Part shown: piece by piece, positions 1 to 12,341 of the stretch
Layout: every line of letters starts with the position of its first letter
Numbering within the stretch: the stretch's first letter is position 1
NCBI RefSeq assembly: GCF_010183535.1
Contig: NC_071329.1
Coordinates: forward strand, 9,734,001-9,798,000
Source of the DNA: Caenorhabditis remanei
Lineage: Eukaryota; Nematoda; Chromadorea; Rhabditida; Rhabditidae
Reading direction: 5' to 3'
Length of the DNA: 64,000 nucleotides
The notes under the pieces: model-generated
Told to the model about the DNA's origin: nothing
What the model saw: only the letters and a program-made list of their open reading frames with translations
Database searches by the model: none
Translations under genes and position numbers: made by a program

Positions 1-416
1 GGAGCATTCAGCTGATCCCATCCGCATCTATTCCTCCTCTAACCACCGTTTCGCTTTGTAGTTTCTTCGAATTTTGAATGAAACCGGAAGTGACGTTTGA
101 GTTCTTTTTCATTAATTATTGCGAAAGGGTTCTTATCGAAACAAATAAACTCCATCTGAAAATGTAATCTTCATTGATAAAATGTCACTTTCAAATTATT
201 TTTATTCTTCTCCATTCTAGTAACACCTCAGCACTTCCAGCAATTCCATCAAAAACTATTAGGTCAATTTGTCTGTATTAAAACTAGAAGTTGATTGAAA
301 AAAAGAGAAAAAGAAAATGTGTTTGTTAGCGGAAAAGGGGAACTGAATATATCATAACAAAAGTACGTTCTAGTAATTAGGCAGCCTAAAGTGCATTGAG
401 TGGGAGAACGAAACAA

Positions 417-514
417 ATGGGCGGAGCCAAGAGAAAGAGAAGGAGTAGTGAAAAAAAATGGGCGAAAACAAGACGAAGTAGAAGAGGGAGAAGAAGAGAG
501 AAGGGTCCGCCCAT
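417..514. promoter_or_regulatory. GC-box pair upstream of the 5'-most jun-1 exon
   Basis: ATGGGCGGAGCC at 417-428 and GGGTCCGCCCAT (the same core, inverted) at 503-514, lying 131-230 bp before the ATG at 645. The GGGCGGA core recurs near other start exons in this window, so it is a plausible Sp/KLF-type promoter element. Confidence 0.45.
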
Positions 515-644
515 TCTGAGCAGTGAGCTGCTTCGGTGAGCTGAGAGCCGCTGTCCACTACTTGCTCATTGAGCATATTCACAAGAAATCTGAAACTGGC
601 CACTACTTGAATTGACCTCATCTATAGGACTCAGTCAATAAGAC

Positions 645-3600
645 ATGCTGTTGAATAACTTCTCCGATCAATGGATTTTTGGTAAGAACTGCTGATGTGC
701 TTGAGAACACGTAACTCTAAATGATTCAAAAGTTTTGTAGTTTTGAAAGAAGTCTGAAAGTTAGAGGTGAGACCGAATTTGTTTTCCAGTTGAAAGGTAT
801 CTTAGCGTTTTCTCAAATTGAAATGGTTTTTGATTTTCTTCCAATAAACCCAATTCACTTGAAAGTATAAGTTTTATCCAACATTCAATTCCTTAGTTAA
901 TTTCTATAATTAACGGTCACTATTTTCCACATTTTCAAGAATCACAAGATGATATTTATTCGAATTCTCAATAATTGAGTATTGTTTGTCACGTATTATC
1001 TCAAAGTATAACTTCTCCCACGAGCTATTTCAACTTAATTTATTCTCTATTTCACTCTGCCATCATCATTTGAACCGGAAGCCGTCCTAGCTAATATGAA
1101 GAGAAAAAACGAGTCAAAGGAACAAGAAAAGATCAGACAGATCATTACAAATCTGTTCGTTTTTCTTATTCCGGGTTACCACTTCTTTTTATTATCTCAT
1201 CAGTTTTTCTATTTCCTGTCATAATAACCGTATAGATGGAAACAACTTCCGCAATAATAGTATCAACAGTCTAGCTTTATCAGAATTCATGTTTCGTGCC
1301 TGTTTTCACTCCTGTTAATTGGTTGGGGAGATTGTTTTGAGCCATTGCCAAAGCGGGGGTGCCGGGTAGTTGAGAGGAACGGAGCAGTAGCTAATAATAT
1401 AGTTAGGAGGGGATTCGGAGAACAACAAATGATTGTGATGATGTCGCCTGGGGACAGGAGGCTAGACAGAAGGCGTCGTCGTCGCTGAAAAACATACATC
1501 TGGAGGGTCTATATAGTTGTTCGTTGAGAATCTGAAAATAAGTTTTGTGACGTGGCAACAGTGCAGAGATATCTAAACGAATATACTTATGTAGTTTCAA
1601 CATGATTCCACATGACCAAATCTGATATTATTCCAAAGATCTTGACGACATTTTTTAAAAGGATTAGATGACATGCAGTGGGTGGAAAATGGGTGAAAAT
1701 TGGTAAAGATTTCCGTGAGAAAATGAAAATTTAAAATTTTTGAAATGACGTAGAATCTGAAAAGAATGAACTTTGGAGTTGATCTGAAGCGAAAGAAACC
1801 TCTAATAACAAGGAAGTGCAATAATCTTAACTAGGTCACCGCGCACAGGAATCAGACTACAAAGCACACTTTTAAGAAACCTTTTTTTGGAGAAACATCA
1901 AGTCTCATATCATTAAATAACTCAAAAAAGAAATAGGGCAGACCAGGTGATTTCTGAAAAACACGTAGATACTCTTCAAATTTCACGAAATCTGAAAATA
2001 CTTGTTATGCTCATTTTCAAAATTTCGATTCACAAGAGAACGAATTCAGTTTTCTTTTGTACTTTTCTTCTGTTGAAGAGTGCAAAATCTGAACGAGAAC
2101 ATATTCGAAAACAACAAAATATGATTTTTCAGATGCACTGCGTGTTGTTCAATCTTCAAATAAATTCGAATTCAATGGAGTCACCTCTCCCGTTCTCCCA
2201 AACAACCTCTCTACAACTGCCTTCAGTCCAATCACTCCAGCAACTGCAAGGTATTTTCAGAACATTTCTTAAAATGGACACATGCACTTCAACACTTTAT
2301 TCTAGTTCAATTCCCTCTTTTTTCATCATCAACTAAGAGATTAGCCAGTGGAAAGTGCCACAGATTCCTAATTTAGTTCATCCTCTTTTTATTCTTTTCT
2401 CTTTTTTTTCTCCGTAATTTCATGCATTAATACGGAGGAAAATAATCCGGAGAGGGGACGAGATGCCAGAAGTGGATAATCCTAGTCATACGATCCAGAT
2501 GACACCCACATCGTCACCAGAAAAAGACATTTTCAGAGACTTTTGGATTGAGAAAAGTCTTCATGGGCACTGGGGAAATTGATTCCAATTAAAAAAAATT
2601 TACCGAGTTGAAACTTTTTTTATTTTACTTTTATTTTACGGAGAATTTAAAAACTTGACATCTAAAATGAAACCTTTCGAATGAGCTCATTTTTTTCGTT
2701 CGAACATTGATTTAAAACATCATTTTAATGAAACCTGAAATTTCTTTTCAATACACACGTTTCATTAATTTTTTCTATGAAAGCATCCAATTTATGAGGG
2801 GCCAGGCGGAACATTACCTATTTTCAGCTGGAAAAAACAATAAACATTTTTCGTGATTTCAGCGACATGCATACTATTGTAATGTCAATTCTTGGTACTC
2901 CAATCACGGGTGCTCCAGCAATTCAGCCACTTTCTTCACCAACACTTCTTCCATTGGTGACAAGTGGAGATCTTCAAATGGAGTAAGTGGTAGAGAGAAG
3001 CGGAATGAAAATATGAATTCACATCTAATGAGGAAGTAGAAAAAAGGAAAAGAGAGAGAAAGTAGAATGAGTGAGATCAGTGAGCAAAGTAGCACTCCCC
3101 AAATGTTTTGACATGTTTTTCAAGGAATTGTGGGAGGATGTGATGCATGGGTGAATGATGACGTACATTTTAAGAAAAGGGACGAGGTAAATAAGAAATA
3201 ATGAAGACACATTATGGAAATCAGAATATTAAAAAAGGGAATGATCTTTTGTGATCTCTTCTTTTCTCACCTGACCTCCGAAAAAAGGTTCTCACACTTT
3301 AAACAAATCGGAGAGAAGGCACCAAAACAGGAAATACGTACTCACGTGCAATTGCTCTTGCCAAAAGACGTCACTAAAAAATGAAATAAATAATAAAAAA
3401 GATGGAGAGAGGGATTCAGTGATCATATGGAGTAACCACTGGAAATTATCAGACGTTTCTCAAAAAAGTTGGGGGAGAAATTCAAAGAAATTTTAAAAAT
3501 ATTTTGGTGAGAGTTATCAGAAATTCGTTTTAGCTGGAATTCTTTTAAAACCCGTATTTTCGGATTTTAGAAAACATATGAAAATAAAAATATCAGTCCA

Positions 3601-6600
3601 GCCTAAGTTGGATCAAGGTTCCATCGAAAACTTATCCGCTTTTGCTGTAAGAATTTTACGAAAATTTGAGACAGAAAATTACGACGTCATCAATTTAGTT
3701 TTTTCGGTATTTAGGAACAATTTTCAAATTTATCCCCAGTTTTTTATTGAAGAGAACAATATTGATGTTGATTTTGTTCAACTTGAACAAACCGCGAAGA
3801 ACATTTTGCTCTAACTCGTGAAATGTTACTTGATTTTTCCCACAGTAGATTTTGGGTTTAGTCTGAAAAAGTGACTATTGTGCCTCTCGGTAAACCATTT
3901 GAAGACCAAATCAGCACATACATATGAATTGAAAATCATAAATAAATAAACATACTGAGTAAATATTCCCGCATAATAGGTTTTTTTTCTGGGCGATAGA
4001 ATGAAAGACACGAACAAAAATACAACAATTCAGAAACGGCGGGAAAACTAGTCTCCTTTCAAAAATGAAAATCGCCGCTCTCCCAAACATTCAAACTACA
4101 ACACGTATATGTTTTGAAAACAAACCGTCCGAATATCTTTTGTATACACATTTTCTCTTTACTCTTCACACTTTTCTTCCAGTGACCTGTCTATGAAGCT
4201 TCTCGCTTCTTCTGCTATTCCCGGACCTCCAATTGTGTCATCTTCCAACTCACCAGACTCATCCACAACTGCAGTCAATACTTCTCAAATTACGACTCTT
4301 CCGCCACTTCTAAACAATTTCGTTTCGTCTACCACTGCTTCTACTTCACGTCCAGACAAACTCAATTTGACTGTAAGTTTTTGTTTTCCTCTGAAAACAT
4401 TTGACCACATTTTTAGTGCTCAAAACTACAAGTAGTTCGATAACGAGAAATAACTAATTTTTCCGTTTTTGGTAGTATCGGAAGAATAAAGAAGATTTTC
4501 ACAACCCCGTATATTGCACAGTATGAAGTTTTCATTTTTTCTTGGAAACTTTTAGTATGAAACTAAAGGGAAATAACTTTCCCTTTTCAAATCGAAAATG
4601 TTTTGATTTCAGCCTCCACAGTCCGAGATGTCAATCGCCAATTATAGCGACGATTCAGACGGAGGATTTGATTCGAGAAGTGTTTCGAGAGCCGGCGGAT
4701 CGAACAGAGATGGGTTAGTTCTTATAAGAGTTCCAACCTTTGGGTTGTCTCTCTGGCTCCTTGAGCTCACACAATTAGGCACGGCGAGTCCGTTTTGCAG
4801 AAGAACAGAAACAGAAAAAACTGAAGAAAAAGAGAAAGACTAGTTCTTCTTCTTCTTCATTTTTCTTCTTTTTCTTCTCCTTTTTTTATAGAAAAACGAC
4901 TTCTCATTCGGTTTCTTCGTTCACAATATTCAAAATTTTTATGTGCAAAATAGTGAAGAAGGGTCTCCGGGATTCATTCATAATTCATATCTTCCTGCTC
5001 GTTTTTCAGTCTAAGGGCATTCTTGCTGCTAACCATCTCCACATGTTCTCTCATTCTATTCTTTATTTTTGAATATGTGAAAACCCTTTCACGGTGTTCC
5101 CTATTTGTCCAGATTTCTATACATCAGCGTCGAAACGCGGCTCTAAACGTTATTTTCTATAATGGTGTCTTGGAATTTATTCTAAATTCAAGAAACTGAA
5201 GTATTGGAACTCATCAGTTAGGAAGCTGTTTCTTAATTTTGTACCAGACAGTACATTTTTCCCGAATTGCAGAAATGGGAAGAGAGATCAGACAAATAAG
5301 TTAAACAAAATTAAAATACTACGAAACATTTTACAAGAAAATTCTTTGGAGACGAATTTTATAAAAACCGTCCCTAGACAATACTCTTCAAGTTGAATCA
5401 TTTTCCATTTAAATGCGGCACTTGAGTACATCTATCTCTCTTATCAGATATTCAATTCTTTCACTTTTCCATGTCCTTTGCAGATTAAACCTCTTACTGG
5501 TCAATAAGTCATGACTTAAAATCTACATAATCTCTACTGTAAAAACTAGTTTGTAAATTCAAATTGTAACTTTTTCTCTTCTCAATTGACATTCCACCTA
5601 CTCATTTATCTCTTTAAAATCGTTCGGAAATCAATTGCAGTTATCACCTGTCTCGACTTTTTAGTGCCAATTTATTTTCATCTCATTTGATTCTTTCCTT
5701 TTCCCTGCAAAGTGTCTACCTCTTTTTTCCATAAACAGAGACCACCTAGAACAGATTCTACAAAATTTTGATGATGAGTCAATCATGAAAACTAGACCAA
5801 ATACTGCAAATGAAATAACAAGAATCATGACTCATGACAGTTTTCGTTTCTAAATGTTCCGTGATGAACCTGAATTGTGAAGAATGTAATGAATGAGTCA
5901 GAAAGAATTAAACAGACGGATACCATATTGTGACCACATGGATTGACGGACAGGTTGATATATTACCTTGATGGTTCTGAGGAAAACATTTGAAGAATCT
6001 CTAGATGAGTATCTTAGAAAAAAGGGCATGTTGGTGTTCTTTTCTTAGAAATTTAATTTAATTATTCACTGACTTCATTAGTATTAGGTTGATAAAACAC
6101 GACAAATCCGGAAAGAAACAGGATAGAAAATTTTCTTGGGAGTTCTAAAAATAGCTGATAACCTTGTTAGAAATTTCAAAAGATGTTCATTGCAATGGTC
6201 CTATTTCAGAACTGTACACTACAGTTCCGTAATTCAAATCTTCTGGAAAAAACAAAGTTTTCGAAAACTCTATTTGAATACTTCAGCACATGTTTCTCTC
6301 AGAATTTAATCCTCATTTTCCTCAAAAATTGAGAAAACAGGAAATCAAGAACATTGTTATGTTCGTCAAATTTGTGCATAAACCATCAAAACATGAATAC
6401 AATTTCTCAAATAAAAAACTCATCAAAAACTATTTCTATACATTCCTTTCGATACTATCATCATCTCAACTTTTGAGTGTCTCGTCTCGTGTTCAACTCG
6501 GACTGTAGTATACAATAGGAATATGTGTATATGCGTATTGTATGTGTGCACGTACTTTTTTCTTTTCTTATTCTTTACCTCGCCCATTTTTTCCCATTTT

Positions 6601-9600
6601 TTCTTCAATATCGATAAATTTCTGTTGTTCAAACAGGGAGTGTCTCCTTTCCGTTTTCGATCTTTTGGCTCACATTCCAACTTGCCACAAAACTCGAAAG
6701 AAATCGTATTCTGTCTGTCTGAACCCTTTCTTTCCCCGAAACAAAGATGTCACTTGAAAAGAATTCGATTCCAATGTTTTTGATATTTATTTCTTTTCCG
6801 TTGCTCAGAAAGAAGCACAATTTCTCTTTTGTTGTTCATTCTTACTATTCAATTTTTGTTTTCCTTCCCATACAATTTTTCGTTTTCACAATTTTCTTAT
6901 CAAAATGTGACGAATTTTTCGGATAAGAAACATAAAGTAGAACAATTGAATTCTAATGAGTCATTTCATTTCATTTTCAATTGAGCAGAAGAAGAAGAAG
7001 CGAGAATCATGCCTAGAATACCAAGAATGTTGAAAAGAAATAAAAAGAAATGAAAAAATAAAAAAGGAATATTGCTGACCTCAAGCAGGTGTCTTGCACA
7101 TGTTCTTTCGAGACAGACGATGGATATCGGCGTCTGTCAGAAAACTGTGTTTCTATTTCACAGACTTAAGCTGATGTCTCGTGTCTTTTCAATTCATTTC
7201 GGACATTCCAATCCGCTCTGAGAAACACAGATTTTGAAATTTGACAAACAGTTTCCCACCAATTTACATGTTTTTCTCAGGTTTAATCTATAGAAAAGGA
7301 GTACTATTTTTGATGAGAGGTTGACATACAACTCCAAAGCATTTTCATACTAAACCTTCAATTTTTCTATCCAATGTAGAATTCAGAGTGGTATTTTTGA
7401 GTACCAGAATGAAGCAATAGTACATTCCTTTCAAAAAATTTCATTGTGATTTCTGACACTAATAAAATACAAAAATGAAAAGACCATTATATTCTCTAAG
7501 CCTAAATTGACCAGATCAGAATGCGATTTCTTGTATATTTTTGTAGCTTTGATCAATGAATCAACAAAGTTTTTCTCTGTCTTTTACGCGTCCTTGGAAG
7601 CTAACCAGACAGAAAAAACCTTGAATTCTGTGTTGTTTCTTTTCCTTGTATCCATTCTGTCTGTGTTCCGCCATTTTCCCACGTTTTCTCAACACAAGTT
7701 GTGTGATCTTCAACTGATCTTTTTTCACTTTTCTCCACCCGAATCACATCACCCACAAATCATAAAAGTGAGGTATATTGATGGGGGTTGTCCTCTATTT
7801 TTTCATCTTCTCACACAAATGACTCATCGTCTCTCGGCCCAAGTGCGAACGTACAAACATACGTAAAGACCAGCACTAGCCAGATAGGAGACAAACAGTC
7901 AGACCAAAACCAGCAAAAAGATGCCGGTGACTCATTTACAGCTTCTCCCCACCTTCTCTATTTCTCTGCGTCTTTTTCTCGTTCACACTGTCGTTCCGTG
8001 GGGAAACCACGCCCACTGACCGCCCTTTTCTTTTGCCATCTCCTCCCCTTTTTATTCGTTTTCTATTCCTGACGGTACACCATCTACACATCAGAACATC
8101 ATCAGAAGACGTTAGGATACTGCAATTACAAGAATTAGGCAACGATGCACAGCAACTGGAGTCATCACAATGCATACGATGAACCATCCGTCTCCTCATC
8201 TGGCTCCTCTTCCTCTTCTGTAGCAGCTAATCTGAGTTCTAGTTATAATTCTGATTCAAGGAATTGCATGGGAGGAGGAGGAGGAAATGGTCAGTATGGT
8301 GGAGGACTTGGTGGTTATGGGGACTATTCCCCTCATATGGAACCAATTAATATGTAAGTTACTGCAAAATACCTGTCCTTTCTTGTCTGAAAATCTTTGA
8401 AACCCTGAACGGGTCCTGGTTAATGAGAATTCTAAACATATCTACTCTCAAAGTTTTTTCTTGTTCGAAACAGTTACTTTTAACAATTGCTGTTGCTGCT
8501 ATTTCTGATCTACCTATATTTCCTTTTCCACCAATGAGATGCTTACAGTACATTTTTTCATTACCTTTTCAGTTTTTATCTGGTACAAAAATGATGTAGT
8601 TTACAGTCGTGTTGAAAATAGATTAATTTTGATATTTTCAGCCAAAATCTGCTTTGAATATTGGGGACAGTTCATAGGTCTAAAAACTATCTGAATTAAT
8701 CTTTAGTTCTAATTAACTTTTCTTGTCTGATCCACTAGTTTACGTGTATCATCTAGTTGCTTTGACTGTGAATTTCAATAGATTTCTAAACTTTTCCGCA
8801 AAACCTCTCTCCATTAAATAATCACGTCATTCGTATCACTATCATTCATATTTTCCTCCCCAGAAACAATCCATATTTTTGTACCTGCGTCTCTCCATCT
8901 CCTATGATCTCTCACTCTTCCTCTTCTATCAGAATCTTATCAGTGTCTCATCTACATACTTACACACCCATTTTCCATCTTTTCTTGACAAAACGAACAA
9001 CAGTTTTCGTTTCAACATACAAAAACGGCTTGGAAGAAAAATGGGTGACAAGGGGGATTCCCGATGAAAACCTGTTCGTTTCGCAATTATTTCGAAAGAA
9101 ATCGAAAGATTTACGGAAAAAGGAAAAGTTCTAGAAGAAGAAGATAGAGAAAAGAAAAAGAAGATACAGAAGGGAATGGACTATGAACTTTTCGGGATTC
9201 TCTCAGACGAATATCTATTAGATCATATCAACAGACAGTGATGTTGCAAAACAAGAATTCAAATCAGAAACTAGAAACTTCAGTCTAACATCTTCTTTTT
9301 CTTCTTATTCTTCTTCTGACCTATTTGAACTTTTGCACATATATTCACAAGAAAGTTGTAGACATAGTTAATCCATTCTAATTTTCTCTTTTCTTTTTTC
9401 TTCCTTTTCTTCTGCTATTTCTGTTAGTTCGTGCAAATCAAGCTAAATTTCTCCTTCATTTTTTGTATTTTTCTTTTGGATGAACGTTGGTTTTTTTCAC
9501 TTTCTATGCCGAAAACTTGGAAAAAGGAAGTAGACATTGAACAATTTCGGGTTAGAAGTGATTTTTGATAAATGGGGTCTTGAAAAGGGTTTTTTTGAGA

Positions 9601-11866
9601 GAAGGAAGCAAAAAAGATGAAAAAGAAAAGAACAGTTTTCGGTCTAGGCAACCCTAAAATTTCTGTTTGAAATCGATTTTTGGAAGGTAAGTTATATTAC
9701 ACAAGAACTGTAATAGTAAGTGTACTGTTACCGTACCAAGTTCATATTTTCTTTTAATCGGTTAATATAACCTTTAGTTTCTGTTTAACAGTAATTGTGT
9801 AATAACACTTTATTGACAGAAATACGGTACCTGAGAGAGAAAATTAGGTTGTTCTATCGGTTTTTCTTTTCTTTTTTCATCCAATAACTTTTAAAGACAG
9901 CAATTAAACTACTTTGACTTCTGTTTTTGCTTTGAAATTCTTCATTCATTCCGCTTTAAAATTAGTTTGTCAGATTTCAGCTTTTCGTGTAACATTTAAA
10001 ACAATTAATTAATCTGCAACTTATGGCTCAGTTGAGGTCCAGAGTTTGTATCATGGAAAACACTCGATTCTCTGCTTGAATCTTAGCTATGTTCCACCTA
10101 AATTCAAAAAATCGTCATGACATCACTTATTACTATCGAGAATTCAAATTCTGTGTGGCACCCGCCGACACCATTTCTGAATCACCAAACGAGAGAGCAT
10201 ACTGATTCGGAGAGACTCAGATTCTTCTTGTTCGCTCCTCCCAACTTGTCCTTTAACCCTCCTGTTCTGCTCATTCAAACACTTTTCGACAGTCGGAGAA
10301 GTACGATGATGTCCTATCAGCCGTGGATGACTTCTCTTATGAATTCGAATGTTCCGTCTCCATTTCCAATGAACAGTCCGTATCCTAACGGATTTCCAAC
10401 CCCGTTGATCTTCTCCCCTAACACGACGTTCAATTTTTGTATTTCTGATAATTCTAACTATACTTCGGACACCTCAACTTCCACTATATCCACTCCAAAG
10501 TCATCTCCAAACGTTCCCGAACCGAAGACTCCATTCTTCGATTTCTCGAACTGCGAACTGTATGTTATGTTTTATTTCTTTATTTCCTATCTTCTCTTTT
10601 TCTTTTTCATTATTTTAGCCCACCCAGCGGAGGCTATAAAGATTTAATGAGGGAGTTTTACCTTTTGAAAGTAAGAAATCATTCTCCCGCAAACCTCTCA
10701 GGGTCGTTTGCCCTTTTCTTGTACTTATTCTGCAGAAAACGGAGGTAAAACAACTAGAACTTTCGATTAGTCAAAAGAGAAATCTAAGCTCAATAGTGAT
10801 CTCTGTCAAGAAGTGAATAACCTTTCGTTTTTTTCTCAGACACTGACGTGAAAGAAGTTACTCATTCCCCTAAATCAGATCATTTGTCTTGTCTATCCAT
10901 CTGAAAAATGAGGCCATTTGACGCTCAGTTTCATATGAAAGTATCAAATTTATACAGTTGTTTTGTCTGTTTACATATAATTGTACGTATCGAGCTGCTT
11001 TGAATCAACAAAATATTTGTTAATCCGTCTAAACCCTCTTCTCATCTTCTCAATACCTTCTCTTCCTCTTTCTATTAGCCGACGAAATCTGTGTGACTCA
11101 GAACACACATAGACATATACAAGTGTACTTCTCGGAAATCTCTATGTAAGGATTAGTTTTTCTTTATGAATCACCGGAAGGTTCCATGGCAACTGCAGCC
11201 GTTTTGGAGGGGCGGAGCTTTGTGCGAGCTCAAGCTCCTCCCACTTTTTTGGCTTGTTTTGCGAGTCGGCGAGCATTTAGAAAGAGAAAAAGAAGAATAA
11301 GAAGAGATTCTTCATCTCTCTTATTTCCACATTTGCCACATTTATTTCTTATTCCTAATTTAAGAATGAGCTGGGATGCAGAGAGTATGGGTATGACACC
11401 CGAGGAGCATTTGGAATGGTAATATACAGAGAAAAAGAAAATATTGCATTTTGAGTATTCTTTTATTAATTTGTTCTAATTTCAGGATGTCAATGGACGA
11501 TCAAGAAAAGAAGAAATTGGAGAGAAAGAGAGCTCGTAACAGGCAAGCAGCCAGCAAATGCCGTCAAAAGAAAATGGATCGCATCAAAGAATTGGAGGAT
11601 CAGGTGGGTGTTTTTGTCTTTTTTGGTTGTTTTCTAGAAAGCGAACGCTGCTTTTTCTTCTCCTATTTTCGGAAATAAATTAAGTTAGGCAAGCAAAAAA
11701 AACGAAAGAAAAATAACAACATGTTTTGCAGGTTTTGTGCGAGAAACACCGTGGACAACGTCTGGATGCAGAGCTCGTTGAATTGAACAGAGCTCTCGAA
11801 AACTTCCGTCGAATGGTCGATCGCCACTCAACAAATGGATGCGCAAATAACTCAGTCCGTGCTTAA
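645..11866 (+). CDS. jun-1: Jun-type bZIP transcription factor, long isoform
   Basis: AP-1 family DNA-binding factor that would act in the nucleus as a bZIP dimer. Deduced exons: 645-681, 2133-2250, 2863-2982, 4183-4372, 4613-4713, 11486-11603, 11732-11866 (272 aa). Every junction keeps frame (phases 1, 2, 2, 0, 2, 0) with TTTCAG-like acceptors and GTAAG-like donors. The 5' arm is Ser/Thr/Pro-rich and looks like an activation region. The last two exons carry the basic region, with the Jun signature NRQAASKCR followed by QKKMDRI, then a zipper that continues after the phase-0 junction and ends near NNSVRA. The Asn, Ala-Ala, Cys-Arg contact residues are present. The intron 4714-11485 is 6.8 kb and holds three more first exons. 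The identity as jun rests on the basic region. The 5'-most exon has only 12 codons and is the least certain part, though its phase fits. Confidence 0.87.
3578..3814 (+). CDS. Orphan 78-codon ORF in jun-1 intron
   Basis: ATG-initiated frame beginning [20 protein letters not shown], with mixed hydrophobic and charged composition unlike the low-complexity frames around it, ending at a TAA. It lies in the intron between jun-1 exons 3 and 4, on the same strand. No splice partner or recognised family. May be a small nested gene, a relic, or chance. Confidence 0.25.
   Translation: MKIKISVQPKLDQGSIENLSAFAVRILRKFETENYDVINLVFSVFRNNFQIYPQFFIEENNIDVDFVQLEQTAKNILL
5775..7934. promoter_or_regulatory. Cluster of six AP-1 (TRE) sites in the jun-1 intron
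   Basis: Perfect TGAGTCA or TGACTCA at 5775-5781, 5828-5834, 5894-5900, 6957-6963, 7820-7826 and 7928-7934. The last two lie 210-330 bp before the alternative start exon at 8145. Random expectation for this 7-mer is about one per 8 kb. JUN/FOS dimers bind this site in other animals, so feedback control is likely. Confidence 0.5.
8007..8025 (-). promoter_or_regulatory. GC-box-like motif before jun-1 exon at 8145
   Basis: CCACGCCCACTGACCGCCC, i.e. GGGCGGTCAGTGGGCGTGG on the minus strand: two GGGCG cores 120-140 bp before the ATG. Fits the pattern of GC boxes near alternative starts. Confidence 0.4.
8145..8353 (+). CDS. jun-1: jun-1 alternative first exon (Gly/Ser-rich)
   Basis: Alternative coding start inside the large jun-1 intron. 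From the ATG at 8145 it encodes about 69 residues, beginning [15 protein letters not shown], then a Ser run, then a Gly-rich stretch ([13 protein letters not shown]). It ends AAT-AT before a GTAAGT donor (phase 2). Joining to the common bZIP exon at 11486 restores an ATG codon and gives a protein of about 153 aa. A GC-box-like pair lies at 8007-8025 and two AP-1 sites at 7820 and 7928, so a promoter just upstream is likely. That it is a transcript start, not an internal exon, is inferred from the ATG and the lack of a good acceptor immediately before it. Confidence 0.75.
10117..10559 (+). CDS. jun-1: jun-1 alternative first exon (Ser/Pro/Asn-rich)
   Basis: Open frame from an ATG at 10117 to a GTATGT donor after 10559 (phase 2). 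Spliced to 11486 it completes a Leu codon and enters the bZIP. Several starts are possible. The ATG pair at 10306 ([15 protein letters not shown]) looks more natural, because the upstream part (Phe/Leu/Pro-rich) resembles untranslated sequence. Starting at 10306 gives about 168 aa, starting at 10117 about 231 aa. The coding part is Pro/Ser/Thr/Asn-rich with repeated SP and TP dipeptides (candidate MAP-kinase sites, as in other Jun proteins; inference). Confidence 0.7.
11094..11218. promoter_or_regulatory. AP-1 site and GC box before jun-1 exon at 11366
   Basis: TGACTCA at 11094-11100 and GGGGCGGAGC at 11208-11218, about 150-270 bp before the ATG of the shortest jun-1 start exon. Confidence 0.45.
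11366..11418 (+). CDS. jun-1: jun-1 shortest alternative first exon
   Basis: Seventeen-codon start exon, [17 protein letters not shown], ending TG before a GTAATA donor (phase 2). A 67-nt intron leads to the common exon at 11486 and restores a Trp codon. The product would be about 101 aa, almost only bZIP, so it could act as a truncated, transactivation-poor JUN that competes in dimers (inference). A GGGGCGGAGC box at 11208 and an AP-1 site at 11094 lie upstream. Confidence 0.72.
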
Positions 11867-12203
11867 ATTCCCTGTCCGACTGCCTACTTTTCTCTTCGTT
11901 TTCTTCCCATCCCGATTATCATTTCACTACTGGCAATTACTTGAAACAACTAGTGCAATTAGTGTTAATAGAATCCCCGTTTCCCACTTTTTCTCTTCTT
12001 CTCAACATTCCCTTCTCAGGGTAGATTTCTTCTTCTTTTGTAATATCTTTATTGAGTGTTCACTCCTTCTCTGATAAGATACGGTATTCAAAATTCAAAA
12101 ATTCTTAAAAATTCAAAAAACTAAAAATTGTGATCATCAAAAGTCTTTTTTCTTTCTCTCTGTCCCCGTTTTTTATTTTTATTTCTCTTGTTTTTTTCTC
12201 ACG

Positions 12204-12209
12204 AATAAA
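12204..12209 (+). terminator. Poly(A) signal of jun-1
   Basis: AATAAA 338 bp after the jun-1 stop; another AATAAA at 12337-12342 overlaps the proposed start of the SKR gene and is the alternative. Confidence 0.5.
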
Positions 12210-12341
12210 GCAATACATTTTCTCATTTCTCAATTTTCGGGCAATGCATTTTATCCAAAAACTCTTCGTTTCTTCAAGTACGAAGCTTTCATCGGTATGT
12301 TTCTATACACGATCCGAGTAAAATGATGACTCGATCAATAA

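Larger units (their letters stand above)
4714..8144 (+). other. jun-1 intron sequence
   Basis: Pyrimidine-rich intron between the 5' arm and the alternative exon at 8145. Holds four AP-1 sites upstream of 7.0 kb and two at 7.8-7.9 kb. No supportable coding exon. An open frame at 7791-8069 is Ser-rich but has no start or acceptor. Confidence 0.6.

Noticed and set aside
2140..2336. Frame starting with the ATG at 2133
   Set aside because: The ATG frame fails to match the next exon; the shifted frame ([11 protein letters not shown]) fits both neighbours.
7788..8072. Ser-rich frame before jun-1 exon 8145
   Set aside because: A TGA lies three codons upstream and no acceptor exists between; it overlaps AP-1 sites, so treated as promoter/5' UTR.
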